Shown one piece after another: positions 10,308-18,466 of a stretch of DNA of 42,915 nt (its first letter is position 1; every line of letters starts with the position of its first letter). A program made the position numbers and the translations under genes. Origin of the DNA: Bacteroidales bacterium (GTDB lineage Bacteria; Bacteroidota; Bacteroidia; Bacteroidales; UBA932); assembly GCA_024398365.1 (NCBI GenBank), contig JAKSJG010000010.1:1-42915 (forward strand). The letters run 5' to 3'. The notes under the pieces are model-generated. The model did no database searches. It saw only the letters and a program-made list of their open reading frames with translations, and was not told where the DNA came from.

Positions 10308-12755
10308 TCAGGCTACGACCGTAGCTTCTCCGGATTCGGAAAGAGTCACCGCGACGGTGCCCGAAACAAGTCGTCCGCTCAGCACAGCTTCAGACACCGG
10401 ATCCTCGACGTAACGCTGTATGGAGCGCCTCAGAGGACGCGCGCCGAATTGCGGATCGTAACCCTTGTCGGCGATGAAATCCTTGGCCGCGGCATCCACC
10501 TCCAGGACAAGGTCCATCTCGGCGAGACGCTTGCGCAGAGAGTCTATCTCGATGTCGATGATGCGGCAGATGTCCTCCTTGCGGAGGGAATTGAAATATA
10601 TCTGCTCATCCAGACGATTGAGGAATTCCGGAGGGAACAGACGGGAGACGGCCCTGTCTATCATAGCTCTGTGTTTGCGCGCGGAGTCACGTCCGTCGGT
10701 CGCGAAGCCTATGCCGTCGCCGAAATCCTTCAGCTCGCGGCTGCCGGCATTGGATGTCAGGATGATGACGGTGTTGCGGAAATCCACCTTCCTGCCCGCG
10801 CTGTCTGTCAGACGTCCTTCGTCGAGGACCTGCAGCAGCAGGTTGAAGATGTCCGGATGGGCTTTCTCTATCTCGTCCAGCAGCACCACGGAATACGGCT
10901 TGCGGCGCACCTGCTCGCTCAGCTGGCCGCCCTCCTGATACCCCACATAGCCCGGAGGCGCGCCGATGAGGCGGGAGACGGCGTATTTCTCACCATATTC
11001 GCTCATGTCGATGCGTATCATCTCATCCTGCGAGCCGAAAAGGTATTCGGCGAGTCGCTTGGCGAGCTGGGTCTTGCCCACGCCCGTCGGGCCGAGGAAA
11101 AGGAAGGTGCCGACAGGCCTTCCGGGATCCTTGATACCGGCGCGGCTGCGCCTTATGGACCTGACGACATGATCGACCGCATCGTCCTGCCCTATGATGA
11201 CACTGCGCAGGGCATCGCCCATACGCATCAGGCGCTGCCCCTCGCTCTCCTCAATGCGGCACACAGGTATGCCCGTGATGGTGGAGACAGCCTTGGCGAT
11301 ATGGTCATAAGTCACATTCACAGCCTTGGCGGCGGACTTGGAAGCCGCTTCATCAAGGTCGCGGGCCTCCGCCTCCTTCTCCCTCTCCTGCTCGCGCAGA
11401 CGCGCTGCGGCCGCGAAATCCCCGCGGAGTGCAGCCTCGCGCTTGAGGCGTCTGAGCGGCTCGAGGCTTCCGGCGATCTCTATTGCACCGCTGTCCTGAG
11501 GCGAACACTCAAGACGGGCGGCGGCCCCGGCCTCGTCCATCAGGTCTATGGCCTTGTCCGGCAGGCATCTGTCCGTGATGTACCTCGAAGAAAGGTATAT
11601 GCAGGCCCTGAGGGCTTCAGGGTCATAAACCACTTCGTGGAACGCCTCATAAGAGGATTTGATACCCTCAAGTATTTCAAGCGTGCGTTCGAAATCGGTC
11701 GCATCGACGGCAATCTTCTGGAAACGGCGTTCTAGCGCGGCGTCCTTCTCTATGACCTCGCGGTATTCGTCAAATGTAGTGGCTCCGATGCAGCGTATCT
11801 CTCCGCGCGCAAGGGCCGGCTTGAGCAGATTGGCGGCATCCAGCGAGCCCGGAGCTCCGCCGGCGCCGACAAGAGTGTGCATCTCGTCTATGAAGAGAAT
11901 GATATCGGGATCATTCCTGAGTTCCTGGAGTATGCCCTTGACACGTTCCTCGAACTGGCCGCGATATTTGGTGCCGGCCACCAGGGAACCGAGGTCAAGG
12001 GATATGATGCGCTTGTCGTAGAGCGCCCTCGATATGCGTTTGGAGGCTATGCGCTGGGCCAGTCCCTCCACTATTGCAGACTTGCCGCAGCCGCTTTCCC
12101 CTATCAGGACAGGATTGTTCTTCTTGCGGCGGCAGAGTATCTGAGCCAGCCTGGATATCTCAGCATCGCGGCCGATGACCGGATCCAGACGGCCTTCGAC
12201 GGCAGCCCTGGTGATGTCACGCCCGTATTGCTCGAGCTGGGACTTGCGACCGTCCGCATCGACGGCAGGCGCGGCCGACGGCCTCTCGGAAGGGGCTTCA
12301 GCCATTGCGGCCGTATGCTCGAATTCATCGGAAGACGACTTCTCGGCCACAGCGGAAGCGCTGATGCCCGAGTCGATCAGTATGTCAGCTGTGACACCGT
12401 CGGGATTGGACATTATCGCCAGCAGCAGCTGCACGGAGCCCGGAACGGAACCCTCGGCTGTCAGTTTGCCGAAAGCCTCGGAATAAACCCGCTTGACGGA
12501 ATCCGAAATGGTGACTTCGCCGCTCTTGTCGAATGGGATGACCTCCTGCCTTGCGATGAGCATCTCGATGCTGCTCTTGATCTCGGCGAGCACGGCTCCG
12601 CACTGCACAAGGATGCGGCAGGCCTCGCATTCGCGGTGACGCAGCATACCCAGGAAAAGATGGTCAACGGACACGGACCAGCTGCCGAGCCGGACCGCCT
12701 CCTCCCTCGCGTAATTGAGTATGACCTTCAGGTCATTGGATTGCTGCTGTGACAT
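10308..12755 (-). CDS. clpC: ClpC-type AAA+ protease ATPase subunit
   Basis: An 815-residue Hsp100 unfoldase that should feed proteins to the ClpP peptidase or remodel aggregates in the cytoplasm. The order is a Clp N-domain (about 1-140, start [13 protein letters not shown]), AAA+ domain 1 (Walker A GESGCGKS, Walker B ILFIDEMH), a short middle region with a UVR-like helix pair ([20 protein letters not shown]), AAA+ domain 2 ([21 protein letters not shown]) and a D2-small domain ([11 protein letters not shown]). The short middle region is the ClpC pattern rather than the long ClpB coiled coil. A GIGFATDG segment matches the (I/V)GF ClpP-docking loop. The gene ends about 70 nt before the gyrA start and probably has its own transcript; no clear promoter was found upstream. 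Confidence 0.92.
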   Translation of the reverse strand: MSQQQSNDLKVILNYAREEAVRLGSWSVSVDHLFLGMLRHRECEACRILVQCGAVLAEIKSSIEMLIARQEVIPFDKSGEVTISDSVKRVYSEAFGKLTAEGSVPGSVQLLLAIMSNPDGVTADILIDSGISASAVAEKSSSDEFEHTAAMAEAPSERPSAAPAVDADGRKSQLEQYGRDITRAAVEGRLDPVIGRDAEISRLAQILCRRKKNNPVLIGESGCGKSAIVEGLAQRIASKRISRALYDKRIISLDLGSLVAGTKYRGQFEERVKGILQELRNDPDIILFIDEMHTLVGAGGAPGSLDAANLLKPALARGEIRCIGATTFDEYREVIEKDAALERRFQKIAVDATDFERTLEILEGIKSSYEAFHEVVYDPEALRACIYLSSRYITDRCLPDKAIDLMDEAGAAARLECSPQDSGAIEIAGSLEPLRRLKREAALRGDFAAAARLREQEREKEAEARDLDEAASKSAAKAVNVTYDHIAKAVSTITGIPVCRIEESEGQRLMRMGDALRSVIIGQDDAVDHVVRSIRRSRAGIKDPGRPVGTFLFLGPTGVGKTQLAKRLAEYLFGSQDEMIRIDMSEYGEKYAVSRLIGAPPGYVGYQEGGQLSEQVRRKPYSVVLLDEIEKAHPDIFNLLLQVLDEGRLTDSAGRKVDFRNTVIILTSNAGSRELKDFGDGIGFATDGRDSARKHRAMIDRAVSRLFPPEFLNRLDEQIYFNSLRKEDICRIIDIEIDSLRKRLAEMDLVLEVDAAAKDFIADKGYDPQFGARPLRRSIQRYVEDPVSEAVLSGRLVSGTVAVTLSESGEATVVA

Positions 12756-12846
12756 ATCTTTCTCAAAAAGAGGGTGCTAATTTAACCATATTTGAGACAC
12801 GGGAGACGGGCCCGCAGCAGAAGATATCAACAATATTTCACTGCCC

Positions 12847-15207
12847 CTATTTGGAGCCGAGGCGGCTGATGGCATCCTGGCCGGAACCTGTACCCTTGTA
12901 CTTGCTCCTTGCGGTGTTGAAACTGTAACGCACTGAGAGAGTGATGCGCTGCGTGTCGAAGACATTGTTCTGGTCCAGGAACACCGAACCGAAATCGGTG
13001 CTCAGATTGTTGCAGCCAAGGCCGGCAAGGTCACTGCCGGAAAGCCTTACCACCAGCGCTCCGTCGCGCAGGAATGACTTCTGGATGGCAGCGTTGATAT
13101 CGCAGTAGGTATTGGTCGAAAGTATGTTCTGCTGATAGCCCGGTGTGGAAATGTTGCAGCCGAACTCCAGCTGCCAGCCACCCTTCAGCTTCAACACATT
13201 GGCCATATACAGATAGCCTATAGGATTGTCATTGAATGAGAGTGTTCGCACGCCGGAAGGCTCCCGCGGGTCCGGAGCATCGACATTGAAGCTCTGGCAG
13301 AACAGGCCTGCCGTATAATTCAGGCTCCATATGCCTATGGTCGGCGAAGCATTGAGGTAGCATACGTAGGTGTCGAACGGGTTCTGCATATTGATAGGTC
13401 GCACCATCACCACGCCTTCGTCATTGTAACGCTCCGACCATGTCATCATGGCATCGCGGGTGCGTGACCAGTCCGCAGTGAAGGTGAGCCATTTGCAGTT
13501 AGCCATAAGGCTCAGGTCGTTGACGGTCTGCGGCTGGAGGGCCGCATTGCCGCTCTGGAGTATGTAGCGGCTGTTGTACTGGATGGCGTTGCTGAGCATG
13601 GAGAAGCCCGGACGTCTTGTCTTTTCGCTGTAATTCAGCATAAGCGATACGGGACCCAGCTGAGTGGCATATGCGAAGGTAGGGAAGAGATTGTCGTACT
13701 TTCTGGTGAAATCCCCCTCCCCGCCTTTCTCAGCGTAGGAGTAATCCACATGTTCGTACCTGACTCCGGCGCTGAACTGTCCCACTTTCGGCAGGACGAA
13801 GGCATAAGTTGCGAATGCGGCGCAGTTGCCTTCGCGTACAGTGGATGAGGAGCCCGGCAATTCCGTTCCGGAAATCTCGTAATCGTCGCTGTTGCGCGTG
13901 AAGGTCTCCTCCGTTCCGGCCTGCAGCTGTCCCTTCCATATCGGGTAGGACAGCACCAGCTTGGCAGCCCAGAGGCTGCTTCCGGTGATGGTTGCCGTAT
14001 TGATGCGGGCATCCTCGCGCATATCGCTCGTCTCTCTGATGTCGGCGAATTCGGAATTATAGAGGGTATAATAATCGGAGTTGAAATCAATGCCCAACTT
14101 ACCGATCTGGCCGTTGTAATAGAGATTCGTATTGAAATGCCGCGGAGACTTTTCGCCGTTGGTCGTCAGTCCCCTGGTGTCCGTCACATCGAAAAGCTCA
14201 CCGCCCAGGAAGGTGCGGCTGGTCATCTCATTGGAGAAATTCCTGTATGGAACAGTCGTGTAATCGAGTTTGAAGCCCGCGGAATGATTGTCGGCGAACT
14301 GCCAGTTTACACCGCCGTTGAACTCATAGGATCCGGTGTTGGCATACGCCAATATTTCGTTGGTGCTGGTGCATTCCGGAGAGGCAAGGACTCTGTTGGT
14401 AAGGTCGCTCTTCTGCACCGAAGACATGTGCGAGGCATCGAAACCGCCGAAGAAATCCACGTTGCGGAGGCGGTAATTCATATTGAGATTCGCAGAAGGG
14501 TCATTGAAGGTCATGGGACTGAGGCTCTGGGAATCATAGAGGGACGCAGTGTAGCCGAAACCCTCTCCGTCGCGCCTGTAGGTACGTATGCGCACCACGC
14601 TCATCACGCTGGCATCATACTGCGCTCCGGGATTGGTTATGACCTCGACACTCTGTATGTCTGTGCTCTGCAGCCGGTCGAGCTCGCCTTCATCCGTCAT
14701 CCTGTGACCGTTGATATAGATAAGCGGCTTGCCCTTGCCTATGACCTCCAGGCCGTCAGCCGTCTTGATGATGCCCGGGGTTTTCTCCAGGACATTCTTC
14801 GCGGTGCCGACATTTTCCAGCACGGAACCGCGCACGGAGGTTCGCATGCCCTCACCGGTAAGTCTGACCTTCGGCATAGTAGCCACAGCCGTCGCGGCCG
14901 CCAGGCTGGAGACATCCGGCTGCATAGTCAGGATGCAGTCCTGCTCGGGCTTGAGATACTGCGTCCTGTATCCTACCATGGATACCATCAGTATGCCGCT
15001 CTGTCTCGATGTGAGAAGCTTGTATGAGCCGTCCTGCGAACTCGTCGTTCCGGCCACAAGTGTGGAGTCCCCGCTGGAAAGCAGAGCCACGGTAGCGTAA
15101 GGCAGAGGCTGCCCGTTTTCATCAAGTACCCTGCCCTTCCAGTCGCCGCTGGCATAGGCGCTGAGACAAAGACATGCAAATATGAGAATCAGAAATATTC
15201 GTTTCAT
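12847..15207 (-). CDS. Outer-membrane beta-barrel protein with carboxypeptidase-regulatory-like and plug domains
   Basis: A 786-residue outer-membrane protein related to TonB-dependent receptors. The signal peptide is MKRIFLILIFACLCLSAYAS. It is followed by a carboxypeptidase-regulatory-like beta-sandwich (about 20-95, WKGRVLDENGQPLPYATVAL), a plug-like region (about 115-210, with NVLEKTPGI and PLIYINGHRM, then QSVEVITNPGAQYDAS) and a long barrel of alternating beta strands to the end. This order fits the outer-membrane beta-barrel family often annotated as TonB-dependent or OMP_b-brl_3. There is no SusD partner next to it, so it is not a standard SusCD nutrient system. The substrate cannot be read from the sequence. 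It has its own -7 box at 15233-15240. Confidence 0.85.
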   Translation of the reverse strand: MKRIFLILIFACLCLSAYASGDWKGRVLDENGQPLPYATVALLSSGDSTLVAGTTSSQDGSYKLLTSRQSGILMVSMVGYRTQYLKPEQDCILTMQPDVSSLAAATAVATMPKVRLTGEGMRTSVRGSVLENVGTAKNVLEKTPGIIKTADGLEVIGKGKPLIYINGHRMTDEGELDRLQSTDIQSVEVITNPGAQYDASVMSVVRIRTYRRDGEGFGYTASLYDSQSLSPMTFNDPSANLNMNYRLRNVDFFGGFDASHMSSVQKSDLTNRVLASPECTSTNEILAYANTGSYEFNGGVNWQFADNHSAGFKLDYTTVPYRNFSNEMTSRTFLGGELFDVTDTRGLTTNGEKSPRHFNTNLYYNGQIGKLGIDFNSDYYTLYNSEFADIRETSDMREDARINTATITGSSLWAAKLVLSYPIWKGQLQAGTEETFTRNSDDYEISGTELPGSSSTVREGNCAAFATYAFVLPKVGQFSAGVRYEHVDYSYAEKGGEGDFTRKYDNLFPTFAYATQLGPVSLMLNYSEKTRRPGFSMLSNAIQYNSRYILQSGNAALQPQTVNDLSLMANCKWLTFTADWSRTRDAMMTWSERYNDEGVVMVRPINMQNPFDTYVCYLNASPTIGIWSLNYTAGLFCQSFNVDAPDPREPSGVRTLSFNDNPIGYLYMANVLKLKGGWQLEFGCNISTPGYQQNILSTNTYCDINAAIQKSFLRDGALVVRLSGSDLAGLGCNNLSTDFGSVFLDQNNVFDTQRITLSVRYSFNTARSKYKGTGSGQDAISRLGSK

Positions 15208-15232
15208 AACAGTTGTTTTAGAACAAGTGTTA

Positions 15233-15240
15233 CAAATATA
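15233..15240 (-). promoter_or_regulatory. Putative -7 box for the outer-membrane barrel gene
   Basis: The minus strand reads TATATTTG, a perfect TAnnTTTG -7 box, 25 nt upstream of the ATG at 15207. No TTTG at ideal spacing was found. It lies in the short gap after the GNAT-like gene, so the barrel gene can be expressed separately. Confidence 0.55.
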
Positions 15241-15254
15241 ATCATTTTATTGTT

Positions 15255-16043
15255 TCAAAGAAGAGTCCGGATAAATTTTGCACTCCCGAGATTATGGATG
15301 ACAGGCGTGTCAGATGGGAGCGAAACATCGCGCAGAAGGCGGTCAGAGGCCATTTTCTTAATGGAAATACGTTCCCAGCGCGACGTATCGACCGCAAATC
15401 GTACAGGCGGGATGATCGCGGCGAAAGAGAAGCCAAGCTTCTCATAGACGGCACCGTCGGACCACTCCAGGTCAGCATAGGACATTATGTCCTCAGGATG
15501 CACCTCATCTATGAATGCCTTCAGCAGGCGTCCCATTCCGCCGCAGATGCGGCAGTCGGGAAGGGATGCGAAGCGCACCCACTCGTAGGACTCCACGATG
15601 CGTTCCTCCCCGCGGACCATGCGGGGCAGAGGCCGTGGCGCGGAGAAAGTTGACACGGCCACCAGAGTGCCTTCATACTTCAGTCCATAGCGGTAGCGGC
15701 AGCGCGCGCTGCCATAGACGTGATTGGCGTACAGGAAGGCCGCGGCCTCCTGAGGGGACGGCTTCATTAGCTCGCACTTGCGTGCGAAAATGCTGCGCTG
15801 ACGACCGGTATGGGCCTTCAGACGGGCGCGGATCAGCTCCCCTTTCCCCCACCACCTGTCTTCGAAGATATGAATGGTCCCCGAAGCCGCAGCCGGTCCC
15901 GATGGGGCCTCTGAAGCCGCCTCAAGGGGTACCAGCACTACAGTAAGGCCGGCTGAGGGCAGGTAAAAGGAATTCCCCGCGGAGCGGAACTCGATGTCCG
16001 TATCCGCGAGGAACTGCTTGAAACTCTCCGCGAAATCCATCAT
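15255..16043 (-). CDS. GNAT-like protein related to phage homing-endonuclease-associated domains
   Basis: A 262-residue cytoplasmic protein (start MMDFAESFKQFLADTDIEFR). The middle and C-terminal part, with VYGSARCRYRYGL, CRICGGMGRLLKAFIDE, IMSYADLEWSDGAVYEKLGF and a final DTSRWERISIKK, resembles the acetyltransferase-like domain found at the C-terminus of some phage Hef/Vsr-type endonucleases and in stand-alone phage proteins. I see no nuclease motif here. The start is 6 nt after the stop of the HerA-like ATPase, so the two genes are almost certainly co-transcribed and may work together. The function is not known. The link to the phage domain rests on remembered motif similarity and should be treated as moderate. 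Confidence 0.7.
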   Translation of the reverse strand: MMDFAESFKQFLADTDIEFRSAGNSFYLPSAGLTVVLVPLEAASEAPSGPAAASGTIHIFEDRWWGKGELIRARLKAHTGRQRSIFARKCELMKPSPQEAAAFLYANHVYGSARCRYRYGLKYEGTLVAVSTFSAPRPLPRMVRGEERIVESYEWVRFASLPDCRICGGMGRLLKAFIDEVHPEDIMSYADLEWSDGAVYEKLGFSFAAIIPPVRFAVDTSRWERISIKKMASDRLLRDVSLPSDTPVIHNLGSAKFIRTLL

Positions 16044-16049
16044 CAGGTG

Positions 16050-17675
16050 CTACTTGAGAATACTCTTGAGTATCTCTTCCGTCACCTTGCGAGTAGCTGT
16101 GGTAGTGGCAGTCTTGGCGGCCTTGCTGAGGATGTCACCGGCAGTGCCGGTGGATTTCTTAGTGGAAGTGCTCTTCTTGGAAGAACTCTTCTTGGAGCCG
16201 CCGGTGATGGTCTTGGCGGCCTGCGTGCCGAGGCTGCGGGCGAAGCTTGTTGCCACAGCACCTATCATGGTACCGAAAATGGTGCGCTTGATGGCCTTGC
16301 CCCTGCCGGATTTCTCCTTCTCCTTGGCTGCCTTCTCCTTTTCCTTTTCGGCCTCCTTCTCAGCTTGTTCCGCTTCTTTTGCAGCCTGCTCATAGCGTTC
16401 GGTCAGCACCTCGAAGGCGCTTTCGCGGTCCACGAACTTGTCGTATGCCTTGATGCGGGCCGGAGCCGCATTGCGGATCTCCTGGCGCTGGCCCTCGGTG
16501 ATGGCACCTATCTGGCTCAGAGGGAAGAGTATCTTTGCGCGCTCGACTATGCTAGGGGAGCCCTTCTCGTCGAGGAATGAGACGAGGGCCTCGCCGGTGC
16601 CGAGTTCCATAATGGCCTCCTCCGTCTTGAAATCCGGATTGGCGCGGAAGGTCTGGGCTGCAGCCTTGACGGCCTTCTGGTCCAGAGGGGTGAATGCGCG
16701 CAGGGCGTGCTGCACGCGGTTGCCGAGCTGACCGAGGATGTCAACAGGGACATCTGTCGGGGACTGGGTGATGAAATAGATACCCACGCCCTTGGAGCGG
16801 ATGAGGCGGATAACCTGCTCAATCTTGTCCACAAGGGCCTTTGAGGTGCCTTCGAAGAGCATGTGAGCCTCATCGAAGAAGAATATCAGCTTAGGGAGAG
16901 GCAGGTCGCCCACTTCCGGAAGCTGGGTGTAAAGCTCTGTCAGGAGCCAGAGCAGGAATGTCGAATAGAGTTTCGGATTGAGCATCAGCTTGTCAGCCGC
17001 GAGCACGTTCATTATGCCCTTGCCTGACGCGTCCACGTCGAGGAGGTCATTGACGTCAAATGCGGGTTCGCCGAAGAATTTGTCACCGCCTTCGCTCTCG
17101 ATCGTCATGAGTGCGCGCTGGATGGCGCCGATGCTTGCCGAAGAGATATTGCCGTACTGCGTGGTGAACTGGGAGGCATTCTTGCCGACGAAGTCAAGCA
17201 TCATCCTGAGGTCCTTGAGGTCGATCAGGAGGAGCTCGGCATCATCCGCGATGCGGAATACGATATTGAGCACGCCGCTTTGAATCTCATTGAGCTCCAT
17301 CAGTCGCGCAAGGAGCTGCGGACCCATTGCGGAGACCGTGGTACGCATAGGGAAACCCTGCTCTCCATAAACGTCGAAGAAACGTGTCGGACAGCCTGCG
17401 AACTTAGGGTCCTCTATGCCGAATTCAGGACAGCGCTTCTCGATGAAGGAAGACATCGCGCCGGTCTGGCTGATGCCTGAAAGGTCACCTTTCATGTCGG
17501 CCATGAAGCAAGGCACTCCCGCCTGGGAGAAAGTCTCAGCCATCACCTGGAGGGTTACTGTCTTGCCAGTACCTGTAGCTCCCGCTATCAGGCCATGTCT
17601 GTTGGTCATCTTGCCCACCAGATTGATGGGACCGTTCGCCGAATGGGCGATATAGAGTTGTCCGTCTAAATACAT
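16050..17675 (-). CDS. HerA-like (DUF853 family) P-loop ATPase
   Basis: A 541-residue ATPase of the HerA/FtsK-like superfamily in the DUF853 group. I use the ATG at 17675 (start MYLDGQLYIAHS); the frame is open to a TTG 30 nt upstream, which overlaps the promoter zone. Walker A is GATGTGKT at residues 32-39 and Walker B is LIFFFDEAHML. A TQSPTDVP segment matches the family's sensor region, and CPTRFFDVYGEQGFPMRTTV is typical of DUF853. The last 120 residues are a charged coiled-coil (runs of KEAEKEKEK) and a Ser/Thr/Lys-rich tail. HerA proteins move DNA with NurA in archaea, but no NurA gene is seen here. It is the first gene of a two-gene unit with the GNAT-like gene. Confidence 0.88.
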   Translation of the reverse strand: MYLDGQLYIAHSANGPINLVGKMTNRHGLIAGATGTGKTVTLQVMAETFSQAGVPCFMADMKGDLSGISQTGAMSSFIEKRCPEFGIEDPKFAGCPTRFFDVYGEQGFPMRTTVSAMGPQLLARLMELNEIQSGVLNIVFRIADDAELLLIDLKDLRMMLDFVGKNASQFTTQYGNISSASIGAIQRALMTIESEGGDKFFGEPAFDVNDLLDVDASGKGIMNVLAADKLMLNPKLYSTFLLWLLTELYTQLPEVGDLPLPKLIFFFDEAHMLFEGTSKALVDKIEQVIRLIRSKGVGIYFITQSPTDVPVDILGQLGNRVQHALRAFTPLDQKAVKAAAQTFRANPDFKTEEAIMELGTGEALVSFLDEKGSPSIVERAKILFPLSQIGAITEGQRQEIRNAAPARIKAYDKFVDRESAFEVLTERYEQAAKEAEQAEKEAEKEKEKAAKEKEKSGRGKAIKRTIFGTMIGAVATSFARSLGTQAAKTITGGSKKSSSKKSTSTKKSTGTAGDILSKAAKTATTTATRKVTEEILKSILK

Positions 17676-17698
17676 TGTATGAATGTTTTGTGTATAAT

Positions 17699-17730
17699 TT
17701 TTCAAAGATAATAATTATTTCGCATCTTTG
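17699..17730 (+). promoter_or_regulatory. Putative tmRNA promoter
   Basis: CATCTTTG at 17723-17730 is one base off TAnnTTTG, and TTTT at 17699-17702 is 20 nt upstream in the -33 position. It lies 18 nt before the mature 5' end of tmRNA, which leaves room for the short leader normally removed by RNase P. Confidence 0.5.
17703..17710 (-). promoter_or_regulatory. Putative -7 box for the HerA-like operon
   Basis: The minus strand reads TATCTTTG, a perfect -7 match, with a predicted start about 20 nt before the ATG at 17675. The upstream -33 region is not clear. It is back to back with the tmRNA promoter only 13 nt away. Confidence 0.55.
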
Positions 17731-17748
17731 CAGCATCGTTTGACATTT

Positions 17749-18142
17749 GGGGATGTTCTGGTTTTGACAACGGATGATGTCGGATGGTAAGCATACCGAG
17801 CCTCGTGCCCCGGCTCGTAAATCTCAGAGCTCACGCCATAACTGGCAACAACAATTATGCACTCGCTGCGTAGTCTAGACTAAGTCAGACTCCTTAATCG
17901 CGCGGACCAGGTCCGTAGCGACGAGTATCCCGCAGGACTTTACGCCCTCTATGGCCTGCACCAGGGATATCATCCAAGAGAGCTGCACGCGCCGACTCCT
18001 CTACAGCGCGCCAAGATTCAGAGGATAAGGGGCGGTTGGCCCGCCGACCGGCAGACCTCCCCCGACAATCAAAGGCCGGATAAGTATGTAGAAAGCCATT
18101 GGGCGCTCTGTTTGGACGGCGGTTCGACTCCGCCCATCTCCA
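17749..18142 (+). ncRNA. ssrA: tmRNA (transfer-messenger RNA)
   Basis: tmRNA rescues ribosomes stalled on broken messages and tags the unfinished protein for proteolysis. The 5' end GGGGATG pairs with CATCTCC at the 3' end to form the acceptor stem (one G-U pair), and GGCGG-TTCGACT-CCGCC forms the T arm. The resume codon is GGC at 17844. The tag reads GNNNYALAA and ends at TAG 17871-17873, matching the GENNYALAA/GETNYALAA style of Bacteroidales. The discriminator A is at 18142; the next bases are CAG, so CCA is not encoded and must be added. Pseudoknot regions lie in 17880-18090. The total length of about 394 nt is normal for one-piece tmRNA. Confidence 0.95.
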
Positions 18143-18187
18143 CAGAAAAGGGGACTCGCGGTTGCGAGTCCCCTTTTCTGTGGAGAT
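18136..18187 (+). terminator. tmRNA terminator hairpin that includes the acceptor 3' strand
   Basis: A 24-bp perfect inverted repeat (18136-18159 and 18164-18187) with a 4-nt GGTT loop. The left arm begins inside the 3' strand of the tmRNA acceptor stem (ATCTCC), and the right arm contains T4. It should end transcription, but it also competes with folding of the acceptor stem until the 3' end is processed. Confidence 0.85.
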
Positions 18188-18192
18188 ATAAA

Positions 18193-18272
18193 TCCGGGGG
18201 CCGCAGCCCCCTCATCCCCTGCCCGCTCCCGGCTGAGGCAAGCTCAGCCTCCGCGAGAACGCTGACGCGTTC
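18193..18272. repeat. Cluster of short GC-rich palindromes after tmRNA
   Basis: Three hairpins follow one another: GGGGGC/GCCCCC (18196-18211), GGCTGAG/CTCAGCC (18231-18249) and GAACGC/GCGTTC (18257-18272). There is no coding potential. The pattern resembles REP/BIME-type intergenic palindromes and continues directly into the dispersed repeat at 18281. Confidence 0.6.
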
Positions 18273-18280
18273 CTTTCCTT

Positions 18281-18367
18281 AGGCGGGGCTCTGCCCCGCA
18301 CCCCGCCGCTTCGGCCGCTACCCCATGAATGGGGCCCCAATGCGGCCTACGCTAGCACCTGATGGCG
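18281..18367 (-). repeat. 87-nt dispersed repeat, copy A
   Basis: The reverse complement of this stretch matches 33035-33121 over 87 nt with two mismatches that I can see. It contains the inner palindromes GCGGGGC/GCCCCGC and CCCCAT/ATGGGG. The two copies are about 15 kb apart in opposite orientation and both lie between genes. No open frame with a recognisable product covers it. Confidence 0.88.
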
Positions 18368-18408
18368 GGCATTCGTACACAAGCCACTGACAGGACTGTA
18401 ACTTCTTA

Positions 18409-18439
18409 TTGATTATTACAATAAAGATTATTAACTTTG
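18409..18439 (+). promoter_or_regulatory. Promoter of the amidotransferase-like lipoprotein gene
   Basis: TTG (18409-18411) and TAACTTTG (18432-18439) are separated by exactly 20 nt, an excellent Bacteroidetes-type promoter. The expected start is near 18446, about 20 nt before the ATG at 18467. This rules out the TTG at 18437 as the start codon. Confidence 0.72.
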
Positions 18440-18466
18440 GATTTATGTAACAACTCACAAGACTTT

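Noticed and set aside
9549-11735. A 728-codon open frame on the plus strand
   Set aside because: It runs antisense to gyrA and clpC, has no recognisable domain, and results from codon bias of the real genes.
12756-12790. Possible CIRCE (HrcA) element upstream of clpC
   Set aside because: Only one half, TTAGCACcC on the minus strand, is present; the GAGTGCTAA half is missing.
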